Origin: Candidatus Amarobacillus elongatus
GTDB lineage: Bacteria > Chloroflexota > Dehalococcoidia > Tepidiformales > Tepidiformaceae
Length of the DNA stretch: 64,000 nt
Assembly: GCA_016703545.1 (NCBI GenBank)
Contig: JADJBX010000001.1
Location: 744,001-808,000, forward strand
Direction of reading: 5' to 3'
Positions 18,300 through 27,316 of the stretch are shown in pieces (within the stretch, counting starts at the first letter, position 1; every line of letters begins with the position of its first letter). A program made the translations under genes and the position numbers. The notes beneath the pieces are model-generated. The model worked only from the letters and a program-made list of their open reading frames with translations. It had not been told where the DNA came from and did no database searches.

Positions 18300-19400
18300 T
18301 CTGAGTTCACTCCTGCCCGCCACGGGCGGTGACGCCGTGAGAGTATTCGGACTTCCCGGCCAACTGCTTCGTATTGCCCGCCGTGACTGGCCTGACTCTC
18401 AGCCCCGCTGCCTTGCGGCGCCTGCGGATCATCGACTGGCACCTTTCGCCAACGGCGAGAACGTAAGCAAGACCTGCCGCCACTTCACCATCGCTCGCCA
18501 GACGTTCTATCGCTGGCTCACGCGCTACAACCCCAACGACCTCCGCTCGCTCGAGGACCGCAGCTCTCGGCCGAAGCACTGCAAACAGGCGACCTGGACG
18601 AAGGAGGAGATCCTCGCCGTCAAGGCGCTCAGGGAGCGCTACCCGGCCTGGGGAAAGCTCAAGCTCGTGGTGCTCCTCGCTCGCCAGGGCCTGCCGCACC
18701 TCAGTGGTCCAGGGTGGGACGCATCCTCGCGTATCTAAGGCGCACCCGGCAGCTCCTCGAACCGCTGCGTCGCTTCTCCGCCCGGCGGCGCCAGTGGAAG
18801 CGCCAGTACGCCACCCGCAAGCCGAGAGGATACGAAGCGAAGTTGCCCGGGGACATCGTCCAGCTCGACACGATGGACGTGCGCCCGGAGCCGGTCGTGC
18901 TGAAGCAGTTCACCGCCGTCGACGTCGTCAGCCGCTGGTCCGTGCCCACCATCGCGGGCAATGCCACGGCGACACTCGCCACGAAAGCGCTTGACGCGAT
19001 CATCGCCCGCAGCCCCTTCCCCATCCGTGCCATCCAGGTGGACGGCGGCTCGGAGTTCATGGCCGGCTTCGAGGATGCCTGCCAACAGAAGGGCATCCTT
19101 CTCTTCGAACTGCCGCCACGCAGCCCCAAGCTCAACGGCCGGGTCGAGCGCGCGAACCGCACCTACCGGGAGGAGTTCTACAACTGCTCCGATGCAACCC
19201 CCACCGTCGCGGGCTTCCAGGGCCATCTCCGCCGCTGGGAACACACCTACAACCACCTCCGCCCGCACCAGGCCCTCGGCTTCCTCACCCCCGCCGAGTT
19301 CCTCCACCGCAACTTCAACATCTCACCAGCCCAGGGAGTGTCACTAACGTCGTGAACCAGCACAGGCACTTCCTCTTTGCCGCTTCTCCGCACACTAGCC
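18300..19400 (+). mobile_element. Insertion-sequence remnant (IS481-like), ends not resolved
   Basis: The transposase fragments at 18383-19355 define an insertion sequence. I could not find a convincing pair of terminal inverted repeats or a target duplication in the flanks (18130-18380 and 19356-19440), so the limits given are only approximate. The element lies between the shattered lipoprotein gene and coaE. Confidence 0.6.
18383..19355 (+). pseudogene. IS481-type DDE transposase, two frameshifts
   Basis: Three frames together spell one transposase. Frame one from GTG 18383 gives LSPAALRRLRIIDWH. Frame two, from about 18445, gives the helix-turn-helix SKTCRHFTIARQTFYRWL and the linker LRSLEDRSSRP. 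Frame three, from about 18712, gives VGRILAYLRRTRQLLEP and the rve catalytic core with QLDTMDV, VDGGSEF and LNGRVERANRT (D, D, E), then NHLRPHQALGF. Each shift is net minus one. The length of about 320 residues fits IS481 family members. It is presumably inactive unless the shifts are errors. Confidence 0.85.
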
Positions 19401-19439
19401 CCACCTGCGCCGGCGAGCCCGGCGCCACCGGAGTCGTAC

Positions 19440-20182
19440 ATGCCACTGGTCATCGGTCTCACCGGATCCATCGCCGCGGGCAAGTCCACCGTCGCGTCAG
19501 ATCCGTCGATAACGGCGCCGTCCACTGCGACGCCGACAAGCTCGTCCACCGCCTCTACGATCCCGGCACTCCCGGCTTCGAAAAGGTCGTCGCCCACTTC
19601 GGCGAGGACGTCGTCGGCCCCGATGGCTACATCGACCGCAAGATCCTCGGCGCGAAGGTGTTCGGCAAGCCCGCCGAGATGGCCGCCCTCACCCGCGCCA
19701 TGGGCAACATCAGCGAAGCCATCCAGAAGGAGATCGACGGCTGGCGCGCCACCCTCGGCCCGAACGACCTCGCCGTCATGGAAGCCGTCAACCTGCTTGA
19801 GCCCGGCTACTGCATGTGGTGCGACCAGGTCTGGCTCATCGGTGTCGATGACGACATCGCGAAGCAGCGGCTCGTCGAGACCCGCGGAATGACCGAATCC
19901 GAGGCCGAGCAGCGCATCAAGGCGATGGTCCCCCTCGCCGTCCGCGCCCCCGGCGCCGACTTCGTCCACAAGAACAACGGCACCCCGGACGAGCTGCGCG
20001 CGACCATCCAGGCCGAGATCGACCGCATTCGCGGGCTCCACAAGGAAGGCACGCTGCCCGAGGCCGTGTCGCACACCTGGTGGCCGAAGTTCGCCGAAGA
20101 GCGCAAGGCCGCGATGGAGAAGGCGGCCGCCGAGAAGGCCGCGGCCGAGGAAGCCGCGAAGAAGGCCGAAGCCGGCGCCTGA
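19440..20182 (+). CDS. coaE: Dephospho-CoA kinase, frameshifted near the N-terminus
   Basis: Last step of CoA synthesis. The start is ATG 19440 with MPLVIGLTGSIAAGKSTVA (P-loop GSIAAGKS). Soon after, near 19500, the frame changes by minus one and continues VDNGAVHCDADKLVHRLYDP, HFGEDVVGPDGYIDRK and the C-terminal kinase domain. About 247 residues when joined. The C-terminus carries an Ala/Lys/Glu-rich extension (EKAAAEKAAAEEAAKKAEA) not typical of CoaE. The region before the ATG (19360-19439) is close to the insertion-sequence remnant, so the natural promoter may have been replaced. Confidence 0.85.
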
Positions 20183-20192
20183 CGCAATCCCT

Positions 20193-20221
20193 CCGGGGCC
20201 GGGCGCACCGCCCGGCCCCGG
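20193..20221. terminator. Hairpin between convergent coaE and yciH
   Basis: A 13-bp perfect stem CCGGGGCCGGGCG / CGCCCGGCCCCGG with a 3-base loop CAC sits between the two convergent stops. No T-run is evident on either side, but its position suits a shared bidirectional terminator. Confidence 0.6.
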
Positions 20222-20232
20222 CAGAACGCGCA

Positions 20233-20616
20233 CTACCCCCCGGCGAGCTTGACCCTGTGCCCGAGCGCGCCCAGCTCCGCGGCCAGCCGGTCCCGGTGGT
20301 CCCCCTGGATGAGCAGCGTCCGTCCCTCGCGCACGCCGCCGGCCCCGCACTGCTGCTTCAACCGCTTGAGCATCGCGTCGAGTTCCGCCTCGCTCCCGGG
20401 CAGTCCCGTAATCGCCGTCGCAGTCTTCCCGCCGCGGCCCTTGCGGTCCCGGAACAGCCGCACGACGCCGTCATCCGGCACAGCCGGCGCTGCCTGCGGC
20501 CCCTGGCCGCCCTTGCGCGCTGGACCCTGCTTCCGGGGTGGCTCCGGCGGCCGGACCCGGCCCGCGTTCGTGCCGTCGGTCGAATACACAAGGCGTGAAT
20601 CGCCGTTCCCTGCCAT
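20233..20616 (-). CDS. yciH: SUI1/YciH family translation factor
   Basis: 127 residues. The C-terminal half is the SUI1 fold: VRLFRDRKGRGGKTATAITG, LDAMLKRLKQQCGAGGV and EGRTLLIQGDHRDRLAAEL. The N-terminal 45 residues are basic and Pro-rich. Bacterial YciH is related to eukaryotic eIF1 and is thought to influence start-codon choice. ATG at 20616 (MAGNGDSRLVYST) matches the family start; the frame is open further upstream but unconserved. Confidence 0.88.
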   Translation of the reverse strand: MAGNGDSRLVYSTDGTNAGRVRPPEPPRKQGPARKGGQGPQAAPAVPDDGVVRLFRDRKGRGGKTATAITGLPGSEAELDAMLKRLKQQCGAGGVREGRTLLIQGDHRDRLAAELGALGHRVKLAGG

Positions 20617-20689
20617 GCCGCTCACTGTATCATCGCCGGTGAAACCGGCCGCGCCGGCGGCCACGGCACCCTCGTCCCCCGGAGCCACA

Positions 20690-21157
20690 ATGTCCTATTC
20701 CGATGACGTCCTCGCTGCCGGCGAGGCCTTCGCCGCGTTCCTCGAAACGCTCTCGCCCGAGGCCTTCCGCCATTCCCCGTCCCCGGAGGCATGGTCCGCC
20801 GCCGAGATCGCCGGGCACGCCGCGGAATTCCCCGTCACCTTCGCTCGCCAGTGCGTCGCCCTCGCCGCGACCCGCGGCCTCCACGTCGGCCGCGCACTCG
20901 ATGATCCCGGCCGCCTCGCCGCACTCGAGCGCACGCGTGGCATGTCCCCTGCCGAGGCCGCCGCCGCCATCCGCGCCGTCACCGCCGAGGCCGCCGCCAC
21001 TCTCGCCACCGTCCCCGTCGACGGATGGGACGCCGTCGGCGTGCACCCACGGTTCGGCGAATTTCCGAATCGCCGCATCGCCGAGGAGTTCATCCGCGAC
21101 CACCTTCGCGGCCATCTCGCGGAGGCTCGCGCCGCTGCCGCCGCCGCCGTCCCGTAG
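20690..21157 (+). CDS. DinB-like helical protein
   Basis: 155 residues starting MSYSDDVLAAGEAFAAFLE. The pattern LSPEAFRHSPSPEAWSAAEIAGHAAEF (helix, then W-S-x-x-E-I-x-x-H) and a late FIRDHLRGHLAEA are typical of the DinB/YfiT four-helix fold with metal-binding histidines. Such proteins include thiol-dependent transferases and many of unknown role. It is divergent from yciH with 73 bp between. The assignment rests on the motif pattern only. Confidence 0.65.
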   Translation: MSYSDDVLAAGEAFAAFLETLSPEAFRHSPSPEAWSAAEIAGHAAEFPVTFARQCVALAATRGLHVGRALDDPGRLAALERTRGMSPAEAAAAIRAVTAEAAATLATVPVDGWDAVGVHPRFGEFPNRRIAEEFIRDHLRGHLAEARAAAAAAVP

Positions 21158-21199
21158 GCGTATAGTCCGCTCCCGCCACTCCACCGCATCGGGAGCCCC

Positions 21200-22503
21200 A
21201 TGGACCTCGCGCCCGTCTTCGCCGAAGCCCTCGATATCCTCGTCCGCTACCTCCGCATCGATACCTCGAACCCGCCCGGCAACGAAAAGCCCGCTGCCCG
21301 CTTCCTCGGCTCGCTGCTCGAAAGCGAAGGCATCGAGTGCGAGTACATCGAGACGCAGCCCGAGCGCGAAATCCTCGTCGCGCGCCTCCGCGGCGATGGT
21401 TCGAAGCGCCCGATCATGCTCTGCAACCACACCGACGTCGTTCCCGTCGAAGCGCAGTACTGGGACATGCCCGCCTTCGAAGGCGTGGTGCGCGATGGAC
21501 GCGTCTACGGCCGTGGCGCCATCGATATGAAGGGCTGCGGCGTCATGCAGCTCATGGCCTTCCTCCTCCTCCATCGCAACCGCGTCCCGCTCACCCGCGA
21601 CGTCATCTTCTGCGCCGTCCCGGACGAGGAGGCCGGCAGCACCTGGGGCATGAAGTGGCTCTCCGAACACCGCCCCGACATTTGTGACGTCGAATTCGAG
21701 CTGAGCGAAGGCGGCGGTGGCGCCGACCGCTTTGGCGGCGAGGATGTCCGCCTCTTCAACGTCGCCACCAACGAGAAGTCCATCTGCTGGCTGCAGCTGA
21801 CGGCCGTGGGCACCCCGGCCACGGCAGCCGCATCCACCACGACAACTCCCTCGTGCACCTCATGCGCGCCCTGCTGCGCCTCGAGGAGTGGAACCGCGGC
21901 ATCACCTTCACCCCCGATACCACGGCGTACATCGACCGCCTGGCCGAGGCCGGGCTCATCCCCCCGCGCTCCGACATGCCCGCCCTCGAAGCCGCGATCA
22001 GCCGCGGCGGCGAACTGCAGGCCGCGTTCATGAACACCCTCAACATCACCGAGCTCCGCAGCGGCATCAAGACGAACGTCATCCCCGCGAAGAGCTGGGC
22101 CGCCATCGACTGCCGCCTCCTCCCCGGGCAGGACCGCCACGCGTGGCTCCAGCAGGTCCGCGACGTCGTCGCCGATGACCGCATCACGGTCGAGTTCTAC
22201 CGGCCGGGCGAACTCGAGCCCGTCGCCGTGCCCTGGGATACCGAGCTCTTCCACGCTATTCGCGCCGTCATTACCGAGGCCATGGAAGACGCGGTCGTTG
22301 TCCCCTCCATGACCATTGGCGCCACGGACAACCGCTTCTTGCGCGTCCAGGGCATTCCCGCCTACGGCTTCATCCCCTGCCTCATGAGCAGCGCCGAGCG
22401 CGCCGGCTTCCACGGCAACAACGAGTTCATCACCGTCGACAACCTGAACATGGGCGTCGAATTCATGTACGAGATCGTCCGCCGCGTCGCGAGTCAGCCC
22501 TAA
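21200..22503 (+). CDS. M20 family metallopeptidase/deacylase (ArgE/DapE-like), frameshifted
   Basis: Zinc amidohydrolase. Metal and catalytic motifs are in order: CNHTDVVP, GRGAIDMKG, AVPDEEAGS. At about 21813 one G is missing in the ACCCCGGCCACGG run; joining frames restores VGTPGHGSRIHHDNSLVHLMRAL, read as VGTPGHGSR then IHHDNSLVHLM, then the second half (from about 21815 to 22503) with ending motif FHGNNEFITVDNL. About 434 residues, normal for M20. The substrate is unknown. A bidirectional terminator follows the stop. Confidence 0.87.
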
Positions 22504-22519
22504 GCGGAGCGCGCACGAA

Positions 22520-22549
22520 AACGGGGGCAGCCAACCGGCTGCCCCCGTT
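22520..22549. terminator. Bidirectional terminator between M20 peptidase and exported protein
   Basis: A 13-bp perfect stem AACGGGGGCAGCC / GGCTGCCCCCGTT around AACC. An A-run precedes it (minus-strand T-run) and GTTCC follows. It serves the convergent genes ending at 22503 and 22600. Confidence 0.8.
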
Positions 22550-22599
22550 CCGCGTGTGCCTGTGGCCCGCCCGCGAAGGGCTGGCCCGGCCATGGTCGC

Positions 22600-23166
22600 C
22601 TACTTGCGGCGGGTGACCGCCGCGGCCGTCGCGCCCGCCCCGAGCGCAACGCCGCCGAGCACCGTCAGCAGGAGCCAGCTCGTCTCCGCGCTGCCCTCCG
22701 TGCCCGAGCCGGTCGTCGGCGGGCGCGGCGTCGAGGTCGCGGCCGCCGTCCCCGTCGTGGTCGCCGTGGCCGTTGCCGTCGCGGCGCCACCGACCGTCAG
22801 GTTCAGCTCGCTCAGCTTGAAGTTCGCCCACTGGCCCGTCTGCGCCGCCTGCACGCCGTTCACCAGGAAGGTGACCGTCGCGCCATCGGTGCCGCAGCCC
22901 GCGTTCGTGCCATCCGCCGCCGGCACGTCCACGACGTAGCGCGACTGCCCGGCCTCGATGAAGACCGCCGCCGAACCGCAGTTCGCCGCGCCCACCTTCG
23001 CCTGGATGGATGCGCCGGCCGGAGCCGGGGCGCCATTGATCGTCACCGAACCCGCGAAGCGGGACGGCGGGTTCGGCGGAGCCTGCGCGAAGGCCACCGC
23101 GCTCGCCGCGATCGCCCCCGTTGCCGCCAACGCCAGGATCGGCATGCGAATCCAGGATGCTGTCAT
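22600..23166 (-). CDS. Exported protein with C-terminal membrane anchor
   Basis: 188 residues. A signal peptide (MTASWIRMPILALAATGAIA, cut near VAFAQA) is followed by a beta-rich domain with two cysteines (GAANCGSAA, TNAGCGTDG) and a FLVNGVQAAQ segment, then a Thr/Ala-rich spacer and a final helix with a positive tail (VTRRK). It resembles a surface-anchored protein with a stalk; no LPxTG sortase motif is seen. ATG 23166 has AGGAGA 9 bases upstream. The function is unknown. It follows the IPT-repeat protein on the same strand, 22 bp apart. Confidence 0.75.
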   Translation of the reverse strand: MTASWIRMPILALAATGAIAASAVAFAQAPPNPPSRFAGSVTINGAPAPAGASIQAKVGAANCGSAAVFIEAGQSRYVVDVPAADGTNAGCGTDGATVTFLVNGVQAAQTGQWANFKLSELNLTVGGAATATATATTTGTAAATSTPRPPTTGSGTEGSAETSWLLLTVLGGVALGAGATAAAVTRRK

Positions 23167-23188
23167 TCGTTCTCTCCTCACGTGCTAT

Positions 23189-25177
23189 TTACCCCTGTGC
23201 CACGGTCCATACGATAGACCCTGACGTGCTCGTTGCAATCCAGTACGCCTGGCCCTTCGAAAGCGTGCTGAAGTCGTTCGCTCCAGGCACCCCCTCCGAG
23301 CCAGGGAAGTACGCTTCCCACTTCTGCTGCCCGCCGTTCCAGCGGAACATCGCCGTCACCGACGAGAAGATGTTGTTCGTCGCCGGGTTGTCCGGCGTCT
23401 CGGTGCCCTTCAGTGCGTTAGCCGCGCTGATGCCGTCGATCCCGCTCCACGCCACAAGGCTCCAACGGAACGTCAGCGTGTAGCTCGTCGTCGCGCCCTG
23501 GTACGTGAACTTCGTCTGCGCCCCCACCGGGCTCGCACCCAGCGGTCCGTTGACCACCACGTCCACCGTGCCCGTCCCCGCCGGGGCCGTCACCGTGATC
23601 GACGTGGCCGTCGCCGTCATCGACGTCCCGGCGGTGCCGCCGAACGTCACGCTCGTCGCGCCGAGGAAGCCGGTCCCGGTGATCGTGACCACCGTTCCCG
23701 CCTGCCCCGCCGTCGGGCTGATGCTCGTAATCGCCGGCACCGTCGCGCCGTACGTGTACTTCGCCGTCGCAGCGGCCACGCTCGTGCCGAGCGGCGTCGT
23801 CACCAGCACGTCCACCGTGCCCGCGGTTCCCGCCGGCGCGACCACCGTCAGCGACGTATCGGTGACGTTCGAAATGCTCGTCCCCGCGACACCACCGAAG
23901 GTCACCGCGGAAGCATTGGTGAACCCGGTGCCCGTCAGCGTCACCGTCGTGCCGCCCGTTGTCGGGCCGCCCGCCGGGCTCACCGCCGTAACCGTCGGCA
24001 CGCCCGCGTAGGTGAACTTCGCCACCGAGGACGTCACGCTCGTGCCGCCGGTTGCCGTAATGATCACGTCAACCTGCCCGGCCGTGGCGCGGGCCGGCGT
24101 CGTCACCTGCAATGACGTGTCGGTCACGTTGGTGGGGTTCGTCCCGGCGACGCCTCCGAAGGTCACCTGCGTGGTGCCCGTGAAGCCGCTGCCCGTGATC
24201 GTCACCACGGTCCCGCCCGCGAGGGGGCCGCTCGCCGGCGTCACCGACGCGATCACCGGAACCGTCGTCGTGGTGTAGGTGTAGGTGCCACCAGCCACAA
24301 CCGGGCTCTGCCCAGAAGGCGTCGTCACCTGCACGTTCACCGCTCCCGCCGCGTGGGCCGGCGCCGTCACCTGCAGCGACGTGTTCGTCACGTTCGTGAT
24401 GTTCGTCCCCGCGGAGCCTCCGAACGACACCGCGGTCGTGCCCAGCAGGTTTGTACCCGTAATCGTGACCACCGTGCCGCCCGCCGTCGTCCCGCTCACC
24501 GGCGAAAGCGACGTGATCGCCGGCGCCGGAGGCAGTGTGTACGTGAACGGCAGCGCGTTGCTCGTGCCGCCCGCCGTCACCACCGTCACCTGGGCCGCGC
24601 CCACCGCGTGGGCGGGCACCGTCGCATTAACGCTGCTCGCGTCCACGACGAACACACTCGTTGCGGGCACGCTGTCGAACATCACCGCGGAAGCGGTAGT
24701 CAGGTTCGTCCCGGTGACAGTCACCGAGTAACCGCCGGTCGTCGTCCCCGTGTTGGGCGAAATCGTCGCGATCGTCGGCGCCGCCACGTATGTGAAGTTG
24801 ACGGCCGCCACGCTCGTCTCACTTAAGCCGTTCGTGACCGTCACCTGGACCGGGCCCGCTGCCGCACCCGCGGGCGTCGTGGCAGTGATGGTCGTGTCGT
24901 TGATGACGTTGCACGACGTTGAGTTCACGCCCCCGAACTTCACCGCGCCCGGGTTCCCGGAGCAGTTCACGGCCGGAGAAGCCATGAACCCGCTGCCCGT
25001 AATCGTCACCAGCGTTCCGCCCGCCAGCGGGCCGATCGCCGGGCTCACGCTCGTCACCGTTGGCGCCGCCGCAAACGCCGGGGTGGCACCCAGCGCCAGG
25101 AGTGCCACCAGTGCCGCTGCCAATGCCGCAAGCCGCATCACTGCTCCGCGCCCCGTCGCGCGCTGCATTCCCTGCAT
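23189..25177 (-). CDS. Exported protein with six IPT/TIG repeats
   Basis: 662 residues. The signal peptide ends near GATPAFA. Six IPT/TIG Ig-like repeats of about 83 residues follow, each starting like PTVTSVSPAxGPLAGGTxVTITG. The last about 100 residues form a different domain (TLTFRWSLVAWSGIDGISA to QAYWIATSTSGSIVWTV), similar in feel to bacterial domains that end surface proteins. IPT repeats act as rigid extracellular stalks or binding modules. ATG 25177 is supported by AAGGAG. The repeat DNA is mosaic, which invites recombination. Probably co-transcribed with the next exported gene. Confidence 0.88.
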   Translation of the reverse strand: MQGMQRATGRGAVMRLAALAAALVALLALGATPAFAAAPTVTSVSPAIGPLAGGTLVTITGSGFMASPAVNCSGNPGAVKFGGVNSTSCNVINDTTITATTPAGAAAGPVQVTVTNGLSETSVAAVNFTYVAAPTIATISPNTGTTTGGYSVTVTGTNLTTASAVMFDSVPATSVFVVDASSVNATVPAHAVGAAQVTVVTAGGTSNALPFTYTLPPAPAITSLSPVSGTTAGGTVVTITGTNLLGTTAVSFGGSAGTNITNVTNTSLQVTAPAHAAGAVNVQVTTPSGQSPVVAGGTYTYTTTTVPVIASVTPASGPLAGGTVVTITGSGFTGTTQVTFGGVAGTNPTNVTDTSLQVTTPARATAGQVDVIITATGGTSVTSSVAKFTYAGVPTVTAVSPAGGPTTGGTTVTLTGTGFTNASAVTFGGVAGTSISNVTDTSLTVVAPAGTAGTVDVLVTTPLGTSVAAATAKYTYGATVPAITSISPTAGQAGTVVTITGTGFLGATSVTFGGTAGTSMTATATSITVTAPAGTGTVDVVVNGPLGASPVGAQTKFTYQGATTSYTLTFRWSLVAWSGIDGISAANALKGTETPDNPATNNIFSSVTAMFRWNGGQQKWEAYFPGSEGVPGANDFSTLSKGQAYWIATSTSGSIVWTVAQG

Positions 25178-25562
25178 ATCGCTTTACTCCTTTTGCGTGA
25201 CTCCACCGCCGGGATTGGCTTTACCGATCGCCGGTCGGCGCTGCGCTCACGCACACGCTTTCTCAACAATCACAGCCATCCGTCCCACGATCAGCCCTTT
25301 GTTTGCCGTTACTTTGTTACAGGAGCGTCAAATTCGCCAACACTTTACACAGGCCATACACAACTCCGCGTGTTCTCCTGGCAGATCGCACCGAATGATG
25401 TCGCTCACACACGCCCTCGTCCCTTCCCTCTGACTCGCACAGGTACCTCGTCCTTCCGCGCCGTTGGGCCAAGTGGTCTGGCGCCGTGCACCGGTCGCAA
25501 GCGCGGGACCGCACGATTGATATCATTGCCGGGACCGCCCCCACCGGCGGCTCCGGGACCGC
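25178..25562. other. Intergenic region between divergent surface-protein and acyltransferase genes
   Basis: 385 bp without a supported gene. It is visibly less GC-rich than the coding DNA (for example TTTGCCGTTACTTTGTTACAG at 25300-25320) and must hold promoters for both directions. I see no clear terminator, repeat or RNA gene in it. Confidence 0.6.
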
Positions 25563-26447
25563 ATGCAGTACCGCAGCTGGAAGGCCGCATCCTTCGTCAT
25601 TGGCCACCTCCCCGCGCGCGCGGCGTACGCCCTCGCGGCGCTCATCGGCGTCGCCGGCTACTACTGCTGGCCGCGTGGCCGCCGCGCCATGCTCCGGAAC
25701 TTCCGCCACGTCCTGCCGCACGCCGCACCCGCCGAAATCCGCCGCGTCGCCCGCGCGTCGCTCGTCAACTACTGCCGCTACCTGGCTGATTTCATCCAGT
25801 TCCACCGGTTCACCGCCCGCGACCTCGTCGACATCTGCCACGGCGAGCCCGCCTTCGCCGGCCTCGATGCCGTCCTCGAGCGCGGCAAGGGCGCGATCAT
25901 CGTCTGCATGCATTTCGGCAACTGGGACGTCGGAGCGGGTGCTGCCGCCGCCCGCGGTTACCCCCTCACGGTCATCGCCGAAACCTTCGCCGACCCCCGG
26001 CTCGACGCAATGGTCGTGGGGGCCCGCCGCCGCCTCGGCATGAACGTCGTCGCCATGGAGCGCGCCGCCCCCAGCATCTTCCGCGCGCTCAAGGCGAACG
26101 GCCTGCTCGCGCTGCTTATCGACCGCCCCGTAAGCGGCGATGGCGTCACCGTCGAGTTCTTCGGCCGCCCCATCGATGTGCCCGCCGGCGCCGCGCGCAT
26201 CGCCCTGCGCACCGGCGCGGCCGTCGTCCCCGTCGCCTTCGCACGCCAGCACCCCACCCGCCGCGATGTCTCCGTTTTCGCCGATTTCAGCGTCTCCCCC
26301 GAACGCACCGGCGACGACCGCGAGGACATTCGCCGGCTCACGCAGGCAATCGTCCACGCCCACGAGCGCTTCATCCGCGCCCACCCCGAGCAGTGGTACA
26401 AGTTCCAGGAGATGTGGCCCCGTATCCAGGCCACGGCTAGCGCATGA
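25563..26447 (+). CDS. Lysophospholipid/lipid-A-type acyltransferase, PatA-like
   Basis: 294 residues of the LpxL/HtrB-PatA superfamily. The catalytic H-x4-D motif is MHFGNWD (His117, Asp122), later LLIDRPVSGDGVTVEFFG and GAARIALRTGAAVVPV. In bacteria without LPS the same family acylates phosphatidylinositol mannosides. The neighbouring GT4 enzyme and second acyltransferase support a glycolipid role. Its stop overlaps the next ATG (ATGA), and the five genes to 29720 look like one operon. Confidence 0.82.
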   Translation: MQYRSWKAASFVIGHLPARAAYALAALIGVAGYYCWPRGRRAMLRNFRHVLPHAAPAEIRRVARASLVNYCRYLADFIQFHRFTARDLVDICHGEPAFAGLDAVLERGKGAIIVCMHFGNWDVGAGAAAARGYPLTVIAETFADPRLDAMVVGARRRLGMNVVAMERAAPSIFRALKANGLLALLIDRPVSGDGVTVEFFGRPIDVPAGAARIALRTGAAVVPVAFARQHPTRRDVSVFADFSVSPERTGDDREDIRRLTQAIVHAHERFIRAHPEQWYKFQEMWPRIQATASA

Positions 26448-27316
26448 GCCGCCGCACGATCCTGCTCATCTGCATCCCCGTGCTCGGGCGCTTTCCCGCG
26501 CTCTCGTACCCGTTTGGCTGGTTCGCGGGCTGGCTCGCCTGGAGCCTTCGCCCGTCGCTGCGGCGCCGCCTCACCCGCACCATGCTCCCCCTCTGCGGAG
26601 GGAACCGCCGCCTCGCCCGCCACGCCGGCATCGCCGCCTGCCGCAACGTCGCCTGGTACTGGATCGACCTCTGCACCCTCCGCTACCGGGACCTCTCGCG
26701 CGTCGAAGGTGACCACCTCCGGCTCGTCAACCCGCAGCGGCTCTCCGTCCTCTCCGAACCCGGTCCCGTCATCGTCGTCAGCGCCCACACCGGCAACGCC
26801 GAACTCGCGATCCAGGCGCTTACCTACCGCGGCCGGCCGTTCGTCGCGCTCGTCGAACCGCTGCAGCCGCGCGATTTCGCGCGCGAGCTGCTCCGCCTCC
26901 GCTCCGTCGCCGGTGGCCAGTTCCACGAAGCCAGCTTCGGCGGCCTGCGCGCCTGCATCGAAGCCCTCGAATCCGGCGGCCTTGTCGGCGTCATGGGGGA
27001 CCGCGACATCCAGGGCAGCGGCATCTGCGTCGACCTCTGCGGCCGCAGGGTCAAGCTCCCGCGCGGCCCCTGGGACCTTGCGCGCCGCACCGGCGCCACC
27101 GTCCTCCCCGTCCTCAGCTCCCGCATCCGCCGCGACGACTTCGCCGTGTGGGTCGAAGAGCCGTTCCGCGTGGCGCAATCCGCCGACGCCGAGGCCGACA
27201 TCCGTGAAGCCATCGAACGCTGGTGCTCCATCCTCGAAAAGCACCTCCGCCGCGACCCCGCGCAGTGGACCGTGCTCGAGGATTTCTGGGAGGTTCACCG
27301 CTGTGGGGAAGGCTGA
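26444..27316 (+). CDS. Second LpxL/PatA-type acyltransferase, H-x4-E variant
   Basis: 290 residues, related to its upstream neighbour. The active-site motif reads SAHTGNAELA, so the usual Asp is Glu120 (His115). Further motifs: VGVMGDRDIQGSG and RRVKLPRGPWDLARRTGATV. H-x4-E occurs in some members of the superfamily, but activity cannot be assumed. A hydrophobic N-terminus (ILLICIPVLGRFPALSYPFG) would attach it to the membrane. Overlaps both neighbours; the pair may acylate two positions of the same lipid. Confidence 0.8.
   Translation: MSRRTILLICIPVLGRFPALSYPFGWFAGWLAWSLRPSLRRRLTRTMLPLCGGNRRLARHAGIAACRNVAWYWIDLCTLRYRDLSRVEGDHLRLVNPQRLSVLSEPGPVIVVSAHTGNAELAIQALTYRGRPFVALVEPLQPRDFARELLRLRSVAGGQFHEASFGGLRACIEALESGGLVGVMGDRDIQGSGICVDLCGRRVKLPRGPWDLARRTGATVLPVLSSRIRRDDFAVWVEEPFRVAQSADAEADIREAIERWCSILEKHLRRDPAQWTVLEDFWEVHRCGEG

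Noticed and set aside
18130..18336. Group II intron or inverted repeat before the transposase
   Set aside because: A few GAGCCG-like strings are present, but no domain V fold, reverse transcriptase or matching repeat at the other end was found.
25563..27316. Lipid A (LPS) biosynthesis role for the two acyltransferases
   Set aside because: No Lpx, Kdo or outer-membrane gene is present, and the neighbouring GT4 enzyme is PimA-like.
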